Positions 7,435-16,131 of a DNA stretch of 64,000 nucleotides are shown here, one piece after another. A program made the translations under genes and the position numbers. The notes beneath the pieces are model-generated. The model searched no databases. It saw only the letters and a list, made by a program, of their open reading frames with translations, and had not been told where the DNA came from. Numbering within the stretch: the stretch's first letter is position 1; the number at the start of each line of letters is the position of its first letter. The DNA is taken from NCBI RefSeq assembly GCF_900215145.1, contig NZ_OBDO01000009.1, forward strand, positions 62,001 through 126,000. Reading direction: 5' to 3'. Origin of the DNA: Geodermatophilus sabuli (GTDB taxonomy: Bacteria > Actinomycetota > Actinomycetes > Mycobacteriales > Geodermatophilaceae).

Positions 7435-8913
7435 TCAGCTGCGGGCGGCGCCGTACCCGAGCAGAGCGGCCAGGCCCAGCGCGCTGCGTGGCGCGTAGGC
7501 GCTGCGCCAGAGCCCGCCGTGGGCCGCGGCGTGCGCCTCGTCCTGCCACGGGTGCTCGCACGCGGGGCCGCCGCCGGTGTGCAGGTCGTGCACCAGGAGG
7601 GCTGCCATGAGCACGTTCGAGGTGGCCGGCTCGAACACCTCGACGCCGAACCGGTGGGCGCCGGCGTAGGCCGCGGCCAGCGCCCGGTTCTTCACCACCG
7701 AACGGGTGCGGGTCGGGGGTGCCACGTTCATCGACACCGTCGTCCCGGCCGCCCGCGCGGTCGTGGCCCGCCACCGCTGCAGCCGCTTGGCCAGCGCGTA
7801 GTTGGGGCCCTGCTGCGCCACCAGGCTGTCGGCGACGCCCGGGTCGGAGCCCGGCACGTAGGCCCGCTGCAGCAGCCGGCCGGCCGAGAGGGTGCGCAGC
7901 GGCCGGCCGACCAGCTTGCCCACCCGCGACCGGGCGGCGTAGGCGCGCACCGACTGCTCCACCGCCTCCGCCGGGACGGCGAAGACGTCGGTCGGCGTGG
8001 CGAGGAAGGCCAGCGCGAGGTCCTCGCGAGCTGCGGCCAGCCGCGCGGTGAGGGCGTCGACGGCCACCGACACCCGCACGTTGGTGGCGCCGTCCGCGTA
8101 GACGTAGTTGCCCAGCACCAGCCGGCCGGGCAACCCGGTGACCCACTCGGCGACCGCGGGCACCTCGGCGATGAGGTCGGCGCCGGCCGCGGCCGTGACG
8201 TCCCCCGCCCCGACCCCGGCGGCGGGGTCGCCCACCGGCAGCAACAGCGTCCCGGCCCCGCGGCGGGCGGTGTCGAGCACCCGCTCCCACAGCGGTGCGC
8301 GCGGCAGGTCGACGCCGGCCACGCGGGCACCCCAGCGCAGCAGCGCGGTCAGCGGCCCCATCTCCGCGCCGGCACCGAGCACGACGACGGTGGTGTCCGG
8401 CAGCGCCAGCCACTCCGGGTGCGCGGCCACCGTGCGCACCGCCTCCGCGCACGACGGCTCCACCACGCCGGCGGCGACCCAGGCGTCCAGTTGCCGCAGC
8501 AGCGCGTCGCCCTGCAGTCGTCGGCCGTGGAAGGGCAGCGTCAGCTCCCGCTCCGGCTCGGCGGTGCCGCGCACCTCGGCCGTGCCCAGGGCGCGGCCGG
8601 CGGGCCCAGACCCCAGGACGTCGAGCCCGGCCTCCCCGTCCGCGCCGGCCACCCGCATCCGCGCGTGCACGGCGGCCAGCCCGGCGTCGGCGACGGACAG
8701 CGCCGCGGCGCGCGAGGAGAGCCCGGCCTCCACCAGCCGGCGGAAGTGGGTCAGGTAGCCGGCCCGCCAGTTGGTCTCGCGCTCGGCGGCGGCCGCCCCG
8801 GTCGGGTCCACCGGGCGCAGCGCGTCGGCGACGACGGCCCGGCCCAGCGCCGCGGTGCTGCGCCGCCCGTCCGGGCCGGCCGGGAAGACGACCCCGCGCT
8901 CCTCCCCGGCCAT
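7435..8913 (-). CDS. Conserved protein with a Rossmann-like segment
   Basis: A 492-residue cytoplasmic protein that I do not recognise as a named family. A nucleotide-binding-like stretch, TTVVVLGAGAEMGPLTALL, is near residue 185. It is followed by an LGNYVYADGATNVRVSVAVDAL block and a Gln/Asn-rich QQGPNYALAKRLQRW block, which look conserved in character. There is no membrane helix or signal peptide. ATG 8913 shares one base with the stop of leucyl aminopeptidase (TGATG), so the gene is cotranscribed and probably coupled. It may use a dinucleotide cofactor; no reaction can be assigned. Confidence 0.65.
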   Translation of the reverse strand: MAGEERGVVFPAGPDGRRSTAALGRAVVADALRPVDPTGAAAAERETNWRAGYLTHFRRLVEAGLSSRAAALSVADAGLAAVHARMRVAGADGEAGLDVLGSGPAGRALGTAEVRGTAEPERELTLPFHGRRLQGDALLRQLDAWVAAGVVEPSCAEAVRTVAAHPEWLALPDTTVVVLGAGAEMGPLTALLRWGARVAGVDLPRAPLWERVLDTARRGAGTLLLPVGDPAAGVGAGDVTAAAGADLIAEVPAVAEWVTGLPGRLVLGNYVYADGATNVRVSVAVDALTARLAAAREDLALAFLATPTDVFAVPAEAVEQSVRAYAARSRVGKLVGRPLRTLSAGRLLQRAYVPGSDPGVADSLVAQQGPNYALAKRLQRWRATTARAAGTTVSMNVAPPTRTRSVVKNRALAAAYAGAHRFGVEVFEPATSNVLMAALLVHDLHTGGGPACEHPWQDEAHAAAHGGLWRSAYAPRSALGLAALLGYGAARS

Positions 8914-10427
8914 CAGTCGACGGTCATCGGGGCGTCGACCGGCGCGCCGGCCTCCAGCCACCGCAGCAGGGTGCGGGCGCCGTAGCCGGTGCCGCCCTTG
9001 ACGACCTCCGCGTCGTCGGAGCCGGCGCGGGCCGGGCCGGCGACGTCGAGGTGGGCCCACGGCAGCTCGCCGGCGAACGGGCGGAGGAACAGCGCGGCGG
9101 TCGTGCCGCCGGGGTTGCCCGGCGCGTTGTTGGCGTCGGCGACCGCGCTCTCCAGCAGGTCGGCGTGCTCCTCGGCCAGCGGCATCCGCCAGACCGGCTC
9201 GCCGGCGTGCCCGGCGGCGGCGCGCAGCGCGTCGGCCAGCCCGTCGGAGGTGGCGTACAGACCGGCCGTGCGGGTGCCCAGCGCCACCTTCATCGCACCG
9301 GTCAGCGTGGCGACGTCGACCAGCACGGTGGCGCCCAGGTGCAGGCGCGCGTGCGCCAGGCCGTCGGCGAGCACCATGCGCCCCTCGGCATCGGTGTTGA
9401 GCACCTCCGTCGTCCGGCCGCCGACGTGCCGGACGACGTCGGACGGCCGGTACGAGGAGCCGGAGACGGCGTTCTCCGCGGCGGGGACGACGGCGGTGAC
9501 GGCGACCGGCAGCGCCAGCCGGGCGGCGGCGTCGACGGCGGCCAGGACGGCGGCGCCGCCGGCCATGTCGGTCTTCATCTCGCGCATACCGGCGGTGGGC
9601 TTGATCGAGATGCCGCCGGTGTCGAAGGTGATGCCCTTGCCGACCAGGACCGGGTGGTGGCCCGCGGCGGCGCCCGGCGGGCGATAGCTCGCCACGATCA
9701 CGCAGGGCGGGGTGGCCGAGCCGCCACCGACGGCGAGGACGCCGCCGAAGCCGCCGGCCCGCAGGTCGTCGGCGTCGAGCACGTGCACGGTGACGTGGTC
9801 GAGGCCGGCGAGCCGCTCCCCTGCCTCGGCGGCGAGCCAGGCGGGGTCCTTGGTGTTGCTCGGCGTGTTGACCAGGTCGCGGGCCCAGGCGACCGACCGG
9901 CCGGCGACCTCGCCCGCGCGGGCGGCGGCGACCGCGGCCGGGTCGCCGGCGTCGGTGGCGACGACGGTGACGGTGGCCAGCCGCGGCGGGTGCGGCGCCG
10001 ACGTGTCACGGAAGCGGTACCCGGCCAGCAGCGCGGTCTCGACGGCGACGCGGACCTCCTCGGCACCGGCGGGCGCGGCGGCGTCGTCGACCGGCAGCAC
10101 CAGGCGGCGGGCGCCGTGCTCGGCGAGGGTCTGCGCGCGGCGGACGGCGACGCCGACGCAGTGGCGCAACTCGGGCAGGGTGGCGTCGCCGACCCCCACC
10201 GCGACCACGCTGCGCGGGCGCCGGCCGGGGACCGGCACGTTGGTGACAGCGCCCGGCCGGCCGGTGTTGCCGGTGTCGCGCAGGGCGCCGGCGAGCAGTG
10301 CGGCGTCCACCGGCGCGCCCGGCCCGGTCAGCCAGGCCGGCAGAGCGGCGCCGGAGCCGACCGGCACGGCCAGGACGTCGTCCTCCCCGAGCTCGGGGAG
10401 GGTGGTCAGGACCTCGACCCGCGGCAA
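8913..10427 (-). CDS. pepA: Leucyl aminopeptidase (M17)
   Basis: Cytosolic leucyl aminopeptidase of the M17 family, a hexameric two-metal enzyme removing N-terminal residues from peptides. Family blocks are clear: VGKGITFDTGGISIKP with the metal-binding Lys and Asp, KTDMAGG, and the signature NTDAEGR with Asp and Glu ligands (Asn344 from this start). The C-terminal half is the catalytic domain; the N-terminal half is the weaker macro-like domain. The length of 504 residues is normal. TTG 10427 is the only usual start in frame near the expected N-terminus. Upstream is DUF3117; downstream the Rossmann-like gene overlaps it. Confidence 0.93.
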   Translation of the reverse strand: MPRVEVLTTLPELGEDDVLAVPVGSGAALPAWLTGPGAPVDAALLAGALRDTGNTGRPGAVTNVPVPGRRPRSVVAVGVGDATLPELRHCVGVAVRRAQTLAEHGARRLVLPVDDAAAPAGAEEVRVAVETALLAGYRFRDTSAPHPPRLATVTVVATDAGDPAAVAAARAGEVAGRSVAWARDLVNTPSNTKDPAWLAAEAGERLAGLDHVTVHVLDADDLRAGGFGGVLAVGGGSATPPCVIVASYRPPGAAAGHHPVLVGKGITFDTGGISIKPTAGMREMKTDMAGGAAVLAAVDAAARLALPVAVTAVVPAAENAVSGSSYRPSDVVRHVGGRTTEVLNTDAEGRMVLADGLAHARLHLGATVLVDVATLTGAMKVALGTRTAGLYATSDGLADALRAAAGHAGEPVWRMPLAEEHADLLESAVADANNAPGNPGGTTAALFLRPFAGELPWAHLDVAGPARAGSDDAEVVKGGTGYGARTLLRWLEAGAPVDAPMTVD

Positions 10428-10516
10428 CGGCGCGGCCCCGGTCGCCGGCGTGCTGCCGGCGGCCGGGGCCGTGTCGTCCTGCGCGGGGCTGCCCGGGGGC
10501 AGGCTCGCAGGGGTGT

Positions 10517-10684
10517 TCAGCTGGTCGCGCCCTTCAGTGCCTCGGACAGCGCCGCGGCCTCGTCGGGCGACAGCTCGACGACCAGGCGACCGCCGCCTTC
10601 GAGCGGTACGCGCATGACCAGGCCGCGCCCCTCCTTGGTGACTTCCAGGGGACCTTCACCCGTGCGCGGCTTCATGGCCGCCAT
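10517..10684 (-). CDS. DUF3117 small conserved protein
   Basis: A 55-residue protein whose whole sequence matches the highly conserved actinobacterial DUF3117 family: MAAMKPRTGEGPLEVTKEGR, then MRVPLEGGGRLVVELSPDEA. The function is unknown. ATG 10684 is chosen over an upstream ATG because it gives the family's standard N-terminus and has AAGGAGGC eight bases before it. It is the promoter-proximal gene of a leftward group with pepA and the Rossmann-like protein. Confidence 0.92.
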   Translation of the reverse strand: MAAMKPRTGEGPLEVTKEGRGLVMRVPLEGGGRLVVELSPDEAAALSEALKGATS

Positions 10685-10828
10685 GCGTGCCTCCTTCATC
10701 GGCCACCCGCAAGCCTGGTGAGCTGCGGTGCGGCTGCTCGTCGATGCTGTGAGCTCCACTGCCCATGATCCCGTATCCGGCGCTCAGGACCAACACGAGC
10801 CCCCCTGCGTGCCGCGACGGGGTGACAC

Positions 10829-10948
10829 CGTTCCTCGCTGCGATGCTCCCGCGGCTGTCCTCAGGCGATGCCTCCCGGCCTGACTCCGCGCCCCGGTCCG
10901 CTCCTCGCTCGTTCCTCGCTGCGATGCTCCCGCGGCTGTCGTCAGGCG
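10829..10948. repeat. 39-bp direct repeat (two copies)
   Basis: Copies at 10829-10867 and 10910-10948 begin CGTTCCTCGCTGCGATGCTC and differ at one base. The second copy includes the last codons and stop of the tag gene. The 257 bases between the DUF3117 start and tag hold nothing else recognisable. Confidence 0.7.
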
Positions 10949-11511
10949 GGGGCGGCGCGGAAGCAGTCGGCGACGTGGTCGTCGACCATGCCGGTCGCCT
11001 GCATGAGGGCGTAGGCGGTGGTCGGGCCGACGAAGGCGAACCCCCGCCGCTTGAGCTCCTTGGCCATCGCCACCGACTCCGGGCTGGTGGCCGGGACGTC
11101 CGCGAGCGTGGCCGGGCGGGGACGCGGCCCGGCCGGCGCGAAGGACCACAGCAGCGCGTCCAGACCCCCGGGGACCTGCTGCGCCGCCCGCGCGTTGGCG
11201 ATCGCCGCCCGGATCTTGGCGCGGTTGCGCACGATGCCGGCGTCGGCCATCAGCCGGGCCTCGTCGTCCTCGGTGAACGCCGCGACCGCGTCGATGGCGA
11301 ACCCGGCGAACGAGGCCCGGAACGCCGGCCGCTTGCGCAGGATGGTGATCCAGGACAGCCCGGACTGGAACGCCTCCAGGCAGAGCCGCTCGAACAGGGC
11401 GTCGTCGCCGTGCAGCGGCGTCCCCCACTCCTCGTCGTGGTAGACGACGTACTCGGGCGCGCTCTCGCCCCATGCGCACCTGACGAGGTCTGCACCACGG
11501 GTCCGTTCCAC
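10942..11511 (-). CDS. tag: DNA-3-methyladenine glycosylase I
   Basis: Base-excision repair glycosylase that removes 3-methyladenine from alkylated DNA. At 189 residues it has the usual length. It shows the family's CAW start, the HDEEWG block, SWITILRKRPAFRASF, and the C-terminal DHVADCF. The zinc site of Tag enzymes (Cys and His near the N-terminus, His and Cys near the C-terminus) is thus complete. GTG 11511 places the first cysteine near residue 12. The last few codons lie in a repeated sequence, so the C-terminal tail may be unusual. The gene is divergent from the glycosyltransferase gene, with about 54 bases between them. Confidence 0.92.
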   Translation of the reverse strand: MERTRGADLVRCAWGESAPEYVVYHDEEWGTPLHGDDALFERLCLEAFQSGLSWITILRKRPAFRASFAGFAIDAVAAFTEDDEARLMADAGIVRNRAKIRAAIANARAAQQVPGGLDALLWSFAPAGPRPRPATLADVPATSPESVAMAKELKRRGFAFVGPTTAYALMQATGMVDDHVADCFRAAPA

Positions 11512-11565
11512 GCCCGGGACGCTAGCCGCGGCCACCGACGGTCCGGGCCGGTTACGGTCCCCGGG

Positions 11566-13074
11566 ATGACCGGGACGGCGGCACCCCCGCGGCCGGCCGC
11601 TCCGGAGCGGCCGGCCGTGGCCCGGCTCCCGCTGACCGGGCTGGCCGCCGCCGTCGCGCTGCTGCTCCTCGCCGTGTCGGGCCGCTACGGGTACCACCGC
11701 GACGAGCTGTACTTCCTGCGCGCCGGGCGGGAGGCGGCGTTCGGCTACGTCGACCAGCCGCCGCTCACCCCGCTGCTGGCCGCGACGGTCGACGCGCTGG
11801 CGCCGGGGTCGCTGGTGGCGCTGCGGGTGCCGTCGGCCCTGGCCGCCGGGCTGGTGGTGGTGCTGACCGGGCTGCTCGCGCGGGAGTTCGGCGGCGGGCG
11901 GGCGGCACAGCTGCTGGCCGCCGCCGCCATCGGCGTCTCCGCCTTCCTGCTGGCGGTCGGCCACCTGCTGTCGACGTCGACGTTCGACCTGCTGGCGTGG
12001 ACGGCGCTGTCCTGGCTGCTGGTGCGGGCCTTGCGCGACGGCGGCGCGGTGTGGCTGGCCGCGGGGGCGGTGGCCGGGGTGGCCCTGCAGAACAAGGTGC
12101 AGCCGGCCTTCCTCGTGGCCGCGGTGCTCCTCGGCGTCCTGGTCGCCGGACCACGCGTGGTGTTCCGCTCACCCTGGCCGTGGCTGGGCGGCGCGCTGGC
12201 GCTGCTGCTGTGGGCGCCGAACCTGGCCTGGCAGGCGACGAACGGCTGGCCGCAGCTGGCCCTGGCCGAGGCGATCGCCGCCGGCAGCTCGGGTACCAGC
12301 GAGCCCTGGTACCTGTTCCTGCCCTTCCAGCTGGTGCTGGTCAGCCCGCTGCTGGTGCCGGTGTGGGGAGCCGGCTGGGTTCGCCTGGCCCGCGACCCGG
12401 GGCTGCGGCCCTGGCGGGCGTTCGCGGTCGCCTACATCGCCCTGGCGGCGGTGTTCCTGCTGACCGGCGGCAAGCCCTACTACCTGGCCGGGCTGTACCC
12501 GGTGCTGCTGGCAGCCGGGGCGGACCCGGTGCTCCGGTGGGTCCGGCGGGGCGCCGGCCGCCTCCGGGCCGGGCTGGTGGCGGCCGCGCTGGTGCTGAGC
12601 CTGGCGATCGACGCGCTGCTGATGCTGCCGCTGCTGCCGGTCGGGGCGCTGGCGGGCAGCCCGGTCCCGGCGGTCAACTACGACGCCGGCGAGACCGTCG
12701 GGTGGCCGGCGTTCGCCGCCACCGTCGAGAGCGCCCGCGACCGGCTGCCGGCCGGCGAGCCGGTCGCCGTCCTCACCCGCAACTACGGCGAGGCCGGCGC
12801 GGTCGACCGCTTCGCCCCCCGGCTGGCCCCCGCGTACAGCGGGCACAACGCCTACTGGTCGTGGGGGCCGCCGGGTGAAGAGGTCACGGCCGTCGTCGCC
12901 GTCGGGTTCCCGGAGGAGCAGCTGCGGCGCTGGTTCGGCCGCGTCGAGCCCGCCGGCCGGGTGGACAACGGCGTGGGGTTGGACAACGACGAGCAGGGCG
13001 TGCCGGTGTGGGTGGCCGCCGACCGGCTGGTGCCCTGGTCGCAGCTCTGGCCGCAGCTGCGCCGGCTCGGCTGA
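11566..13074 (+). CDS. Glycosyltransferase family 39-type membrane protein
   Basis: A 502-residue polytopic membrane protein of the PMT/ArnT superfamily, which transfers sugars from polyprenyl phosphate donors outside the membrane. About 10-11 helices occupy residues 25-370, followed by a soluble C-terminal part. The first periplasmic loop carries the family's YGYHRDELYFLRAGRE block with the acidic catalytic pair, then YVDQPPLTP. The helix-loop motif LTGGKPYYLAGLYP is also typical. The acceptor is unknown. It is a single gene from ATG 11566, divergent from tag. Confidence 0.85.
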   Translation: MTGTAAPPRPAAPERPAVARLPLTGLAAAVALLLLAVSGRYGYHRDELYFLRAGREAAFGYVDQPPLTPLLAATVDALAPGSLVALRVPSALAAGLVVVLTGLLAREFGGGRAAQLLAAAAIGVSAFLLAVGHLLSTSTFDLLAWTALSWLLVRALRDGGAVWLAAGAVAGVALQNKVQPAFLVAAVLLGVLVAGPRVVFRSPWPWLGGALALLLWAPNLAWQATNGWPQLALAEAIAAGSSGTSEPWYLFLPFQLVLVSPLLVPVWGAGWVRLARDPGLRPWRAFAVAYIALAAVFLLTGGKPYYLAGLYPVLLAAGADPVLRWVRRGAGRLRAGLVAAALVLSLAIDALLMLPLLPVGALAGSPVPAVNYDAGETVGWPAFAATVESARDRLPAGEPVAVLTRNYGEAGAVDRFAPRLAPAYSGHNAYWSWGPPGEEVTAVVAVGFPEEQLRRWFGRVEPAGRVDNGVGLDNDEQGVPVWVAADRLVPWSQLWPQLRRLG

Positions 13075-13095
13075 GCCGGCCGCGGCCCGGGCCGC

Positions 13096-14619
13096 TCAGC
13101 TCCGCAGGTCGAGCACGCCGATCGGGACGTCGGCCCACAGCTCCCGGGACACCTGCTCCGGGTAGCGGCGCACCCCGCCGCGCTCGCCGACGTCGAACAC
13201 CCGGGTCAACTGCCGGTCGTCGTCGTGCGCGGGCCAGCCGGGCTCCCCGTCGCGGGCGAACGCCGTCCAGGCCGCACGCAGCTGCGCGGACACCTCGGCC
13301 GCCTCGGGCGGGGGCGTGGGGCCCAGCAGCTGCAGGGCGATCCCCTGGTCGAGGACCCCGAACACCAGCGGGACGTCGAGCACGTGGCAGGCGCCCAGGA
13401 CACCGCCCGCCCCCGGGGCCGGCCAGGTCAGCTCGTAGAGGTGGCTGCGCCCACCGCCGGCGCTGTGCGCGCGGACCAGCTGCAGGCTCGGCATCCGGAA
13501 CATCCGGTCGGAGTGGACCAGCACGTACCGCTCCTCGGCCCCGGCGCCGGGGAACGCCGCCCGCATCCGCGCCGGAGCGTCCGGGCCGGGGCCGAAGACG
13601 GCGGCCGCCTCGTCCGCCAGCTCGTCGGTGACCTGCCCGACGAGGCCGCCGAGGGCGAGGAAGAGCCGCCACTCGTCCCGGTTGTGCCCGACCACCAGGG
13701 GGACGTCGCGCGCGGCACCGGCGGCCAGCCCGGTCCAGGGATCGGTGGGCAGCACCTCGCCGTCCACCACCGGCGAGTAGGGCGTGGGCGTGTGCGCCAC
13801 GAGGCCCCAGCGGTCGAGGGAGGCCATCCGCCGGTCCAGCTCCGACAGCGCGGCCACGAGCCGCTCCGGCGGGACGTCGGCGAGCGCGGCCGCCGACGGG
13901 GCCAGTCCGAGCGGCGCGGTCAGCTCGGCGCTGACGTCCCGGGCGAGCGCCGGGGTGAAGTACGTGCCGGGCACGCTCTGCGCGACCGCGTGGGCGAACA
14001 GGCCGGCCGCCGCCGGCATGACCAGGAGCGAGGCGATCGCCCCGGCGCCGGCGGACTCGCCGAACAGGGTCACCCGGGCGGGGTCCCCGCCGAACGCGGC
14101 GATCTCCTCCTGCACCCAGCGCAGGGTGGCCACGACGTCGAGCAGCCCCCGGTTGGCCGGCGCACCCTCCAGCTCGGCGTAGCCCTCGACGCCGACCCGG
14201 TGGTTCGCGGTGACCACGACGGCCCCGGAGCGGGCCAGCGCCGAGCCGTCGTAGCCCGGTTCCGCCGACGACCCCATCCGGTAGGCGCCGCCGTACACCC
14301 AGACCAGGACGGGCAGCCCGGCGGCTCCCGGGTCCGGCGTCCAGACGTTGAGGGTGAGCCAGTCGGTCGGGTCGTGGCGCACCGGCCCCGTCGCGGCGGG
14401 AGCCGGGGGCGGCGGGCCCATCCACGCCTGGGGTGGGGGCGGCCCGAAGACGTCGGCCTCCCGGACGCCGTCCCACGGCTGCGGCGGCCGCGGCGCCTGG
14501 AACCGCTGCCCACCCACGGGGGGCGCGGCGAACGGGATGCCGCGGAACACCGCGGTCCCGTGCTCGGTGCGGCCGCGGACGGCGCCCGCGCGGGTGCGGA
14601 CGACCGGCTGTTCGGTCAA
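13096..14619 (-). CDS. Carboxylesterase / type B lipase
   Basis: Alpha/beta-hydrolase of the carboxylesterase type B family, 507 residues. The oxyanion block VWVYGGAYRMGSS is followed by the nucleophile elbow FGESAGAGA. A histidine block, LGACHVLDVPLVFG, lies near residue 410. Start TTG 14619 is preceded by GGAGG. There is no signal peptide, so it is probably cytoplasmic, acting on unknown esters. The DMT transporter gene ends 16 bases upstream on the same strand, so the two form an operon. Confidence 0.88.
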   Translation of the reverse strand: MTEQPVVRTRAGAVRGRTEHGTAVFRGIPFAAPPVGGQRFQAPRPPQPWDGVREADVFGPPPPQAWMGPPPPAPAATGPVRHDPTDWLTLNVWTPDPGAAGLPVLVWVYGGAYRMGSSAEPGYDGSALARSGAVVVTANHRVGVEGYAELEGAPANRGLLDVVATLRWVQEEIAAFGGDPARVTLFGESAGAGAIASLLVMPAAAGLFAHAVAQSVPGTYFTPALARDVSAELTAPLGLAPSAAALADVPPERLVAALSELDRRMASLDRWGLVAHTPTPYSPVVDGEVLPTDPWTGLAAGAARDVPLVVGHNRDEWRLFLALGGLVGQVTDELADEAAAVFGPGPDAPARMRAAFPGAGAEERYVLVHSDRMFRMPSLQLVRAHSAGGGRSHLYELTWPAPGAGGVLGACHVLDVPLVFGVLDQGIALQLLGPTPPPEAAEVSAQLRAAWTAFARDGEPGWPAHDDDRQLTRVFDVGERGGVRRYPEQVSRELWADVPIGVLDLRS

Positions 14620-14635
14620 GGAGTTCCTCCGTTGC

Positions 14636-15541
14636 TCAGGGGACGGCGGCGTCGACGTCGGACAGTTCGCAGCGGGCGCTGCGCACGGGGCTGCGGCGGG
14701 TGGCGAGCACGCAGCCGAGCACGATGAGCGGCAGCCCGACGGCCAGGCCGAGGGTGAACGGCTCGTCGAGCAGCAGCACGCCGAGCAGCACCGCGACCGC
14801 CGGGTTGAGGAAGGTGATCACCAGCGCGCGCTGCGGGCCCACCTCGCGGATGAGCGCGAAGAACAGCGCCAGGGCGACCGCGGTGCACAGCACGCCGAGG
14901 GCCAGCACCGACAGCAGCGCGTCGGCCGGGGCCCAGACCGCCTCGTCCAGCTGCGGGGCGGCGAACGGTGCGTAGACGACGGCGGTGACGGTGAGCGCGA
15001 TCGCGCTGGCGGCCACGCCCGGGACGTCGGGCAGCTTGCGGCTGACGATCATCGGCGCGGTGGCGTAGCCGACGACCACGAGCGCCACGGCCAGCAGCGG
15101 CGGCAGCGCCAGACCCTCGACGTCGAGGCCGAGCAGGACGGCGATCCCGACCACGCCCAGCCCCATGCCGGCCAGCCGCACCGGTGTGAGCCGCTCCTCC
15201 TCCCCCGCCAGGCGGGCGGCCAGGGCGGCGACGAAGGGGACGCCGGCGACCAGCAGGCCGGTGAGCGAGCTGGACAGCGTCTGCTCAGCGTAGGAGAGCA
15301 GCAGCCAGGGGCCGGTCATCTCCAGGACGGTGAACGCCAGCAGCGGCTTCCAGTGCCGCAGCGCCGGGCGCAGCTGGCCGCGGGCCACCGTCCAGGGCAG
15401 CAGCAGGGCCGCGCCGAGGACGCAGCGGGCGAAGACCACCATCACCGGGGAGAGCTCGCCGACGGCCACCTTGATGAGCAGGTACGGCACACCCCAGATG
15501 AGCGCCATCGCCAGGAACAGCGCCCAGCCCCGGCGGCTCAT
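14636..15541 (-). CDS. EamA/DMT superfamily transporter
   Basis: A 301-residue drug/metabolite transporter with ten predicted helices in two EamA repeats (about residues 5-140 and 150-290). MALIWGVPYLLIKVAV in helix 1 and LNPAVAVLLGVLLLDEPFT in the second repeat are typical. Such proteins export small metabolites or amino acids. ATG 15541 gives the expected short cytoplasmic N-terminus. It is cotranscribed with the downstream carboxylesterase, which might modify a compound handled by this transporter (inference from adjacency only). Confidence 0.88.
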   Translation of the reverse strand: MSRRGWALFLAMALIWGVPYLLIKVAVGELSPVMVVFARCVLGAALLLPWTVARGQLRPALRHWKPLLAFTVLEMTGPWLLLSYAEQTLSSSLTGLLVAGVPFVAALAARLAGEEERLTPVRLAGMGLGVVGIAVLLGLDVEGLALPPLLAVALVVVGYATAPMIVSRKLPDVPGVAASAIALTVTAVVYAPFAAPQLDEAVWAPADALLSVLALGVLCTAVALALFFALIREVGPQRALVITFLNPAVAVLLGVLLLDEPFTLGLAVGLPLIVLGCVLATRRSPVRSARCELSDVDAAVP

Positions 15542-15687
15542 CGCTGCCCGCGCGCAGCGCTGCACGACTCCACGGCGGACATCCTGCACGACCCCACCGA
15601 CGTCCCCCCGGCGGTTTCCGGCCGCGACATGCGACGGCCGGGGAGGCCGGCCCGTTTCCGGCCGTCCCGCGGGGGCACCGGTCGGCC

Positions 15688-16131
15688 GTGACCGATGCCC
15701 GCGTCGTGCCCGGCCGGCTGCTGCTCTCCGGGTTGCTGTCGGGCGCCGGCCTCATGGGGGCGGTCGACGAGATCGTCTTCCACCAGCTGCTGCACTGGCA
15801 CCACTTCTACGACCGGGCCAGTGGTGCGGCCGGCCTGGTCTCCGACGGGGTGCTGCACGCGGCCACGCTCTCCGCGGTGGTGGCCGGGCTGGCGCTGCTG
15901 GCCGACGTCCGGCGCCGCGGGGAGTTCGACCGGCTGCGCTGGTGGGGAGCAGTGCTGCTCGGCGCCGGCGCCTTCCAGCTGTGGGACGGCGTCGTGGACC
16001 ACAAGCTGCTACGGGTGCACCAGGTCCGCTACGGCGTGGACCTCGCCCCGTACGACGCCGCGTGGATCGGTGCGGCGGCGGTGCTGGTCATCGCCGGCGC
16101 GCTGCTCACGCTGCGGACCCGCCGCCGGTGA
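15688..16131 (+). CDS. DUF2243 membrane protein
   Basis: A 147-residue membrane protein with four helices. It carries the DUF2243 hallmarks: GAVDEIVFHQLLHWHHFYD after the first helix and WDGVVDHKLLRVHQVRYGV before the last. Repeated histidines at the membrane surface suggest metal or heme binding, though none is proven. GTG 15688 is the start. The stop overlaps the next gene's GTG (GTGA), coupling it to ctaG, a frequent pairing that points to heme-copper oxidase assembly. Confidence 0.87.
   Translation: MTDARVVPGRLLLSGLLSGAGLMGAVDEIVFHQLLHWHHFYDRASGAAGLVSDGVLHAATLSAVVAGLALLADVRRRGEFDRLRWWGAVLLGAGAFQLWDGVVDHKLLRVHQVRYGVDLAPYDAAWIGAAAVLVIAGALLTLRTRRR

Noticed and set aside
5788-8985. Rightward 1065-codon frame overlapping the CrtI-like gene in another frame
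   Set aside because: Arg/Pro/Ala-rich, no recognisable domain; the CrtI-like frame has clear FAD motifs.
15610-15665. Repeated GTTTCCGGCC blocks before the DUF2243 gene as an operator
   Set aside because: The repeats are short, GC-rich and irregular in spacing; they could arise from base composition alone.
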